From: Polynucleobacter antarcticus
Lineage (GTDB): Bacteria; Pseudomonadota; Gammaproteobacteria; Burkholderiales; Burkholderiaceae
Direction: 5' to 3'
NCBI RefSeq assembly: GCF_013307245.1
Contig: NZ_CP028941.1
Coordinates: 248,001-312,000, forward strand
DNA length: 64,000 bases
Shown here: in pieces, positions 62,964 through 64,000 of the stretch
Layout of the letters: every line of letters begins with the position of its first letter
Position numbering within the stretch: the stretch's first letter is position 1
Position numbers and translations under genes: made by a program
Notes under the pieces: model-generated
What the model was told of the DNA's origin: nothing
What the model saw: only the letters and a program-made list of their open reading frames with translations
The model's database searches: none

Positions 62964-64000
62964 ATGAAGATCTTAATTACTGGATCAAAAGGGTTTATTG
63001 GTAAGAATCTTAGGCTTGCGCTAACAGAGGTCGGTAACTACGAGATTCTTACTTTTGATCGCGGTGATGCTCCCGATTTACTCGTGAAACTAGTTCATCA
63101 GTCGGATTATGTTGTACATTTAGCTGGAGAGAATCGCCCAATAGATCCTAAATGCTTTCAAGAGGGTAATGTTGATCTTACCCAAGTCCTTTGTCAGGCG
63201 ATCGAAAAGACAGGCCGCTTAATTCCATTGATTTATTCATCTTCGCTACAGGCGAATGATTCAAAAAGCCTGTATGCACAAAGTAAGAGATCTGCTGAGG
63301 CGGTGATTAAGGCATTATCTGAATCCACAAAAAATCCCGTACTAATTTACCGTTTGGCCAATGTTTTTGGAAAATGGATTCGCCCTAACTACAACTCTGT
63401 AGTGGGAACGTTTTGTTACAAGATTGCTCGCGGCCTCCCAATTCAAATTCACGATGAAAATACAGTTATCCAGCTCATTTACATTGACGATGTTATTAAA
63501 GACATCATTGCTCATATCAAGAGATCCTGGTCAGGCAGTAATATTGGGGAAATTTCTCCGCGGTACGCTATTACCGTTGGAGACTTAGCCAAACAGCTCT
63601 ATGAATTCAAAAATTCCAGAGATTCTTTAATAATTCCCAGAGTAGGTGTGGGCTTTATTCGCGCCCTATATTCGACTTATATTAGTTATTTGCCGGTTGA
63701 GGAGTTTTCATATGCTGTTCCAAAGTATGGTGATGAACGTGGTGATTTTGTGGAAATGTTGAAAACTCCCGATGCCGGGCAGTTTTCCTACTTCACTGCT
63801 TTGCCTGGAGTTACGCGTGGTGGGCATTACCACCATAGCAAAACCGAAAAATTCTTAGTGATTTCTGGAAGAGCACGTTTTGGATTCCGCCATATGATAA
63901 CTGGCGAGGTTTATGAGCTATTTTCCTCGGGTGACAAGCCGGAGATTGTAGAAACTATTCCTGGATGGACGCACGACATTACCAATATTGGCAATGAAAA
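62964..64000 (+). CDS. UDP-2-acetamido-2,6-dideoxy-hexulose reductase (FnlB/CapF/WbjC type), partial
   Basis: The frame starts with ATG at 62964 behind GAGGG and is open to the window end, so about 345 residues are present and the 3' end is missing. MKILITGSKGFIGKNLRLAL is the SDR NAD-binding start; YAQSKRSAEAVIK carries the catalytic YxxxK; after about residue 245 a cupin domain begins, with DERGDFVEMLKTP and GVTRGGHYHHSKTEKFLVI. This SDR-cupin fusion is diagnostic of FnlB/CapF. The FnlC/CapG epimerase is expected next. Confidence 0.93.
   Translation, partial: MKILITGSKGFIGKNLRLALTEVGNYEILTFDRGDAPDLLVKLVHQSDYVVHLAGENRPIDPKCFQEGNVDLTQVLCQAIEKTGRLIPLIYSSSLQANDSKSLYAQSKRSAEAVIKALSESTKNPVLIYRLANVFGKWIRPNYNSVVGTFCYKIARGLPIQIHDENTVIQLIYIDDVIKDIIAHIKRSWSGSNIGEISPRYAITVGDLAKQLYEFKNSRDSLIIPRVGVGFIRALYSTYISYLPVEEFSYAVPKYGDERGDFVEMLKTPDAGQFSYFTALPGVTRGGHYHHSKTEKFLVISGRARFGFRHMITGEVYELFSSGDKPEIVETIPGWTHDITNIGNE

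Overview
The window is a piece of a betaproteobacterial chromosome, most likely a freshwater Polynucleobacter-type member of the Burkholderiaceae. This is inferred from protein character, a moderately low GC content and the housekeeping order adk-kdsB-Trm112-lpxK-exbD-exbB-xseA and yqgE-ruvX-pyrR-pyrB. No database search was possible; family names come from motifs read in the translations.

Region 1 (1-19.4 kb) is mostly core genome: tolQ (cut by the window edge), glyA, nrdR, an HPP membrane protein, adk, kdsB, a Trm112-like protein, lpxK, an ExbB/ExbD pair, xseA, murB, yajQ, a tRNA-Ser, xerD, plsY, a MAPEG protein, folE, a high-potential iron-sulfur protein under a Fur-like box, a DUF218 protein, yqgE and ruvX. 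Small accessory modules sit between them: hicAB, a ParD/RelE-type pair, a HigB/HigA-type pair and a stand-alone P-loop ATPase behind a striking 20-bp palindrome. The tRNA-Ser reads anticodon ACU where GCU is expected.

Region 2 (19.5-23.3 kb) is a defence/toxin-antitoxin island on the minus strand, placed between ruvX and pyrR. It holds an AbiEii-like nucleotidyltransferase with an XRE partner, a vapBC locus collapsed by an internal deletion plus a nonsense codon, and a hipBA pair. Palindromic operators are visible upstream of the XRE gene and of hipB.

Region 3 (23.4-42.3 kb) begins with pyrR-pyrB and then carries surface-polysaccharide genes: glycosyltransferases, DUF6492 and DUF5672 proteins, an O-antigen ligase-like protein, rmlBDAC for dTDP-L-rhamnose, and a heptosyltransferase whose 3' end is replaced by a complete 1,222-bp IS3-family element with a 4-bp target duplication. 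It continues with a methyltransferase, a mannose-1-phosphate guanylyltransferase, a Wzz-like protein and an unusual tyrosine recombinase.

Region 4 (42.7-64 kb) opens with an EPS-associated MarR-type regulator behind a good sigma70 promoter. A long, visibly AT-rich plus-strand O-antigen operon follows, with many overlapping stop/start codons. It encodes a fused acetyltransferase/3,4-ketoisomerase with its aminotransferase (dTDP-3-acetamido sugar), a Wzx flippase, two 2OG-Fe(II) oxygenase-like proteins, a second KdsB-like CMP-sugar synthetase with a HAD phosphatase, an acyltransferase, a sulfotransferase-like protein, a CDP-glucose branch (rfbF, rfbG and a cupin epimerase-like protein), glycosyltransferases, a second sugar aminotransferase, an IS30-type element with a frameshift, a polymerase/ligase-like gene split at an A7 slippery tract, a Wzy-like polymerase, and the FnlA/FnlB genes for UDP-FucNAc, the last running off the window. 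Together they predict a chemically complex O-unit built from dTDP-, CDP-, CMP-, GDP- and UDP-linked sugars.
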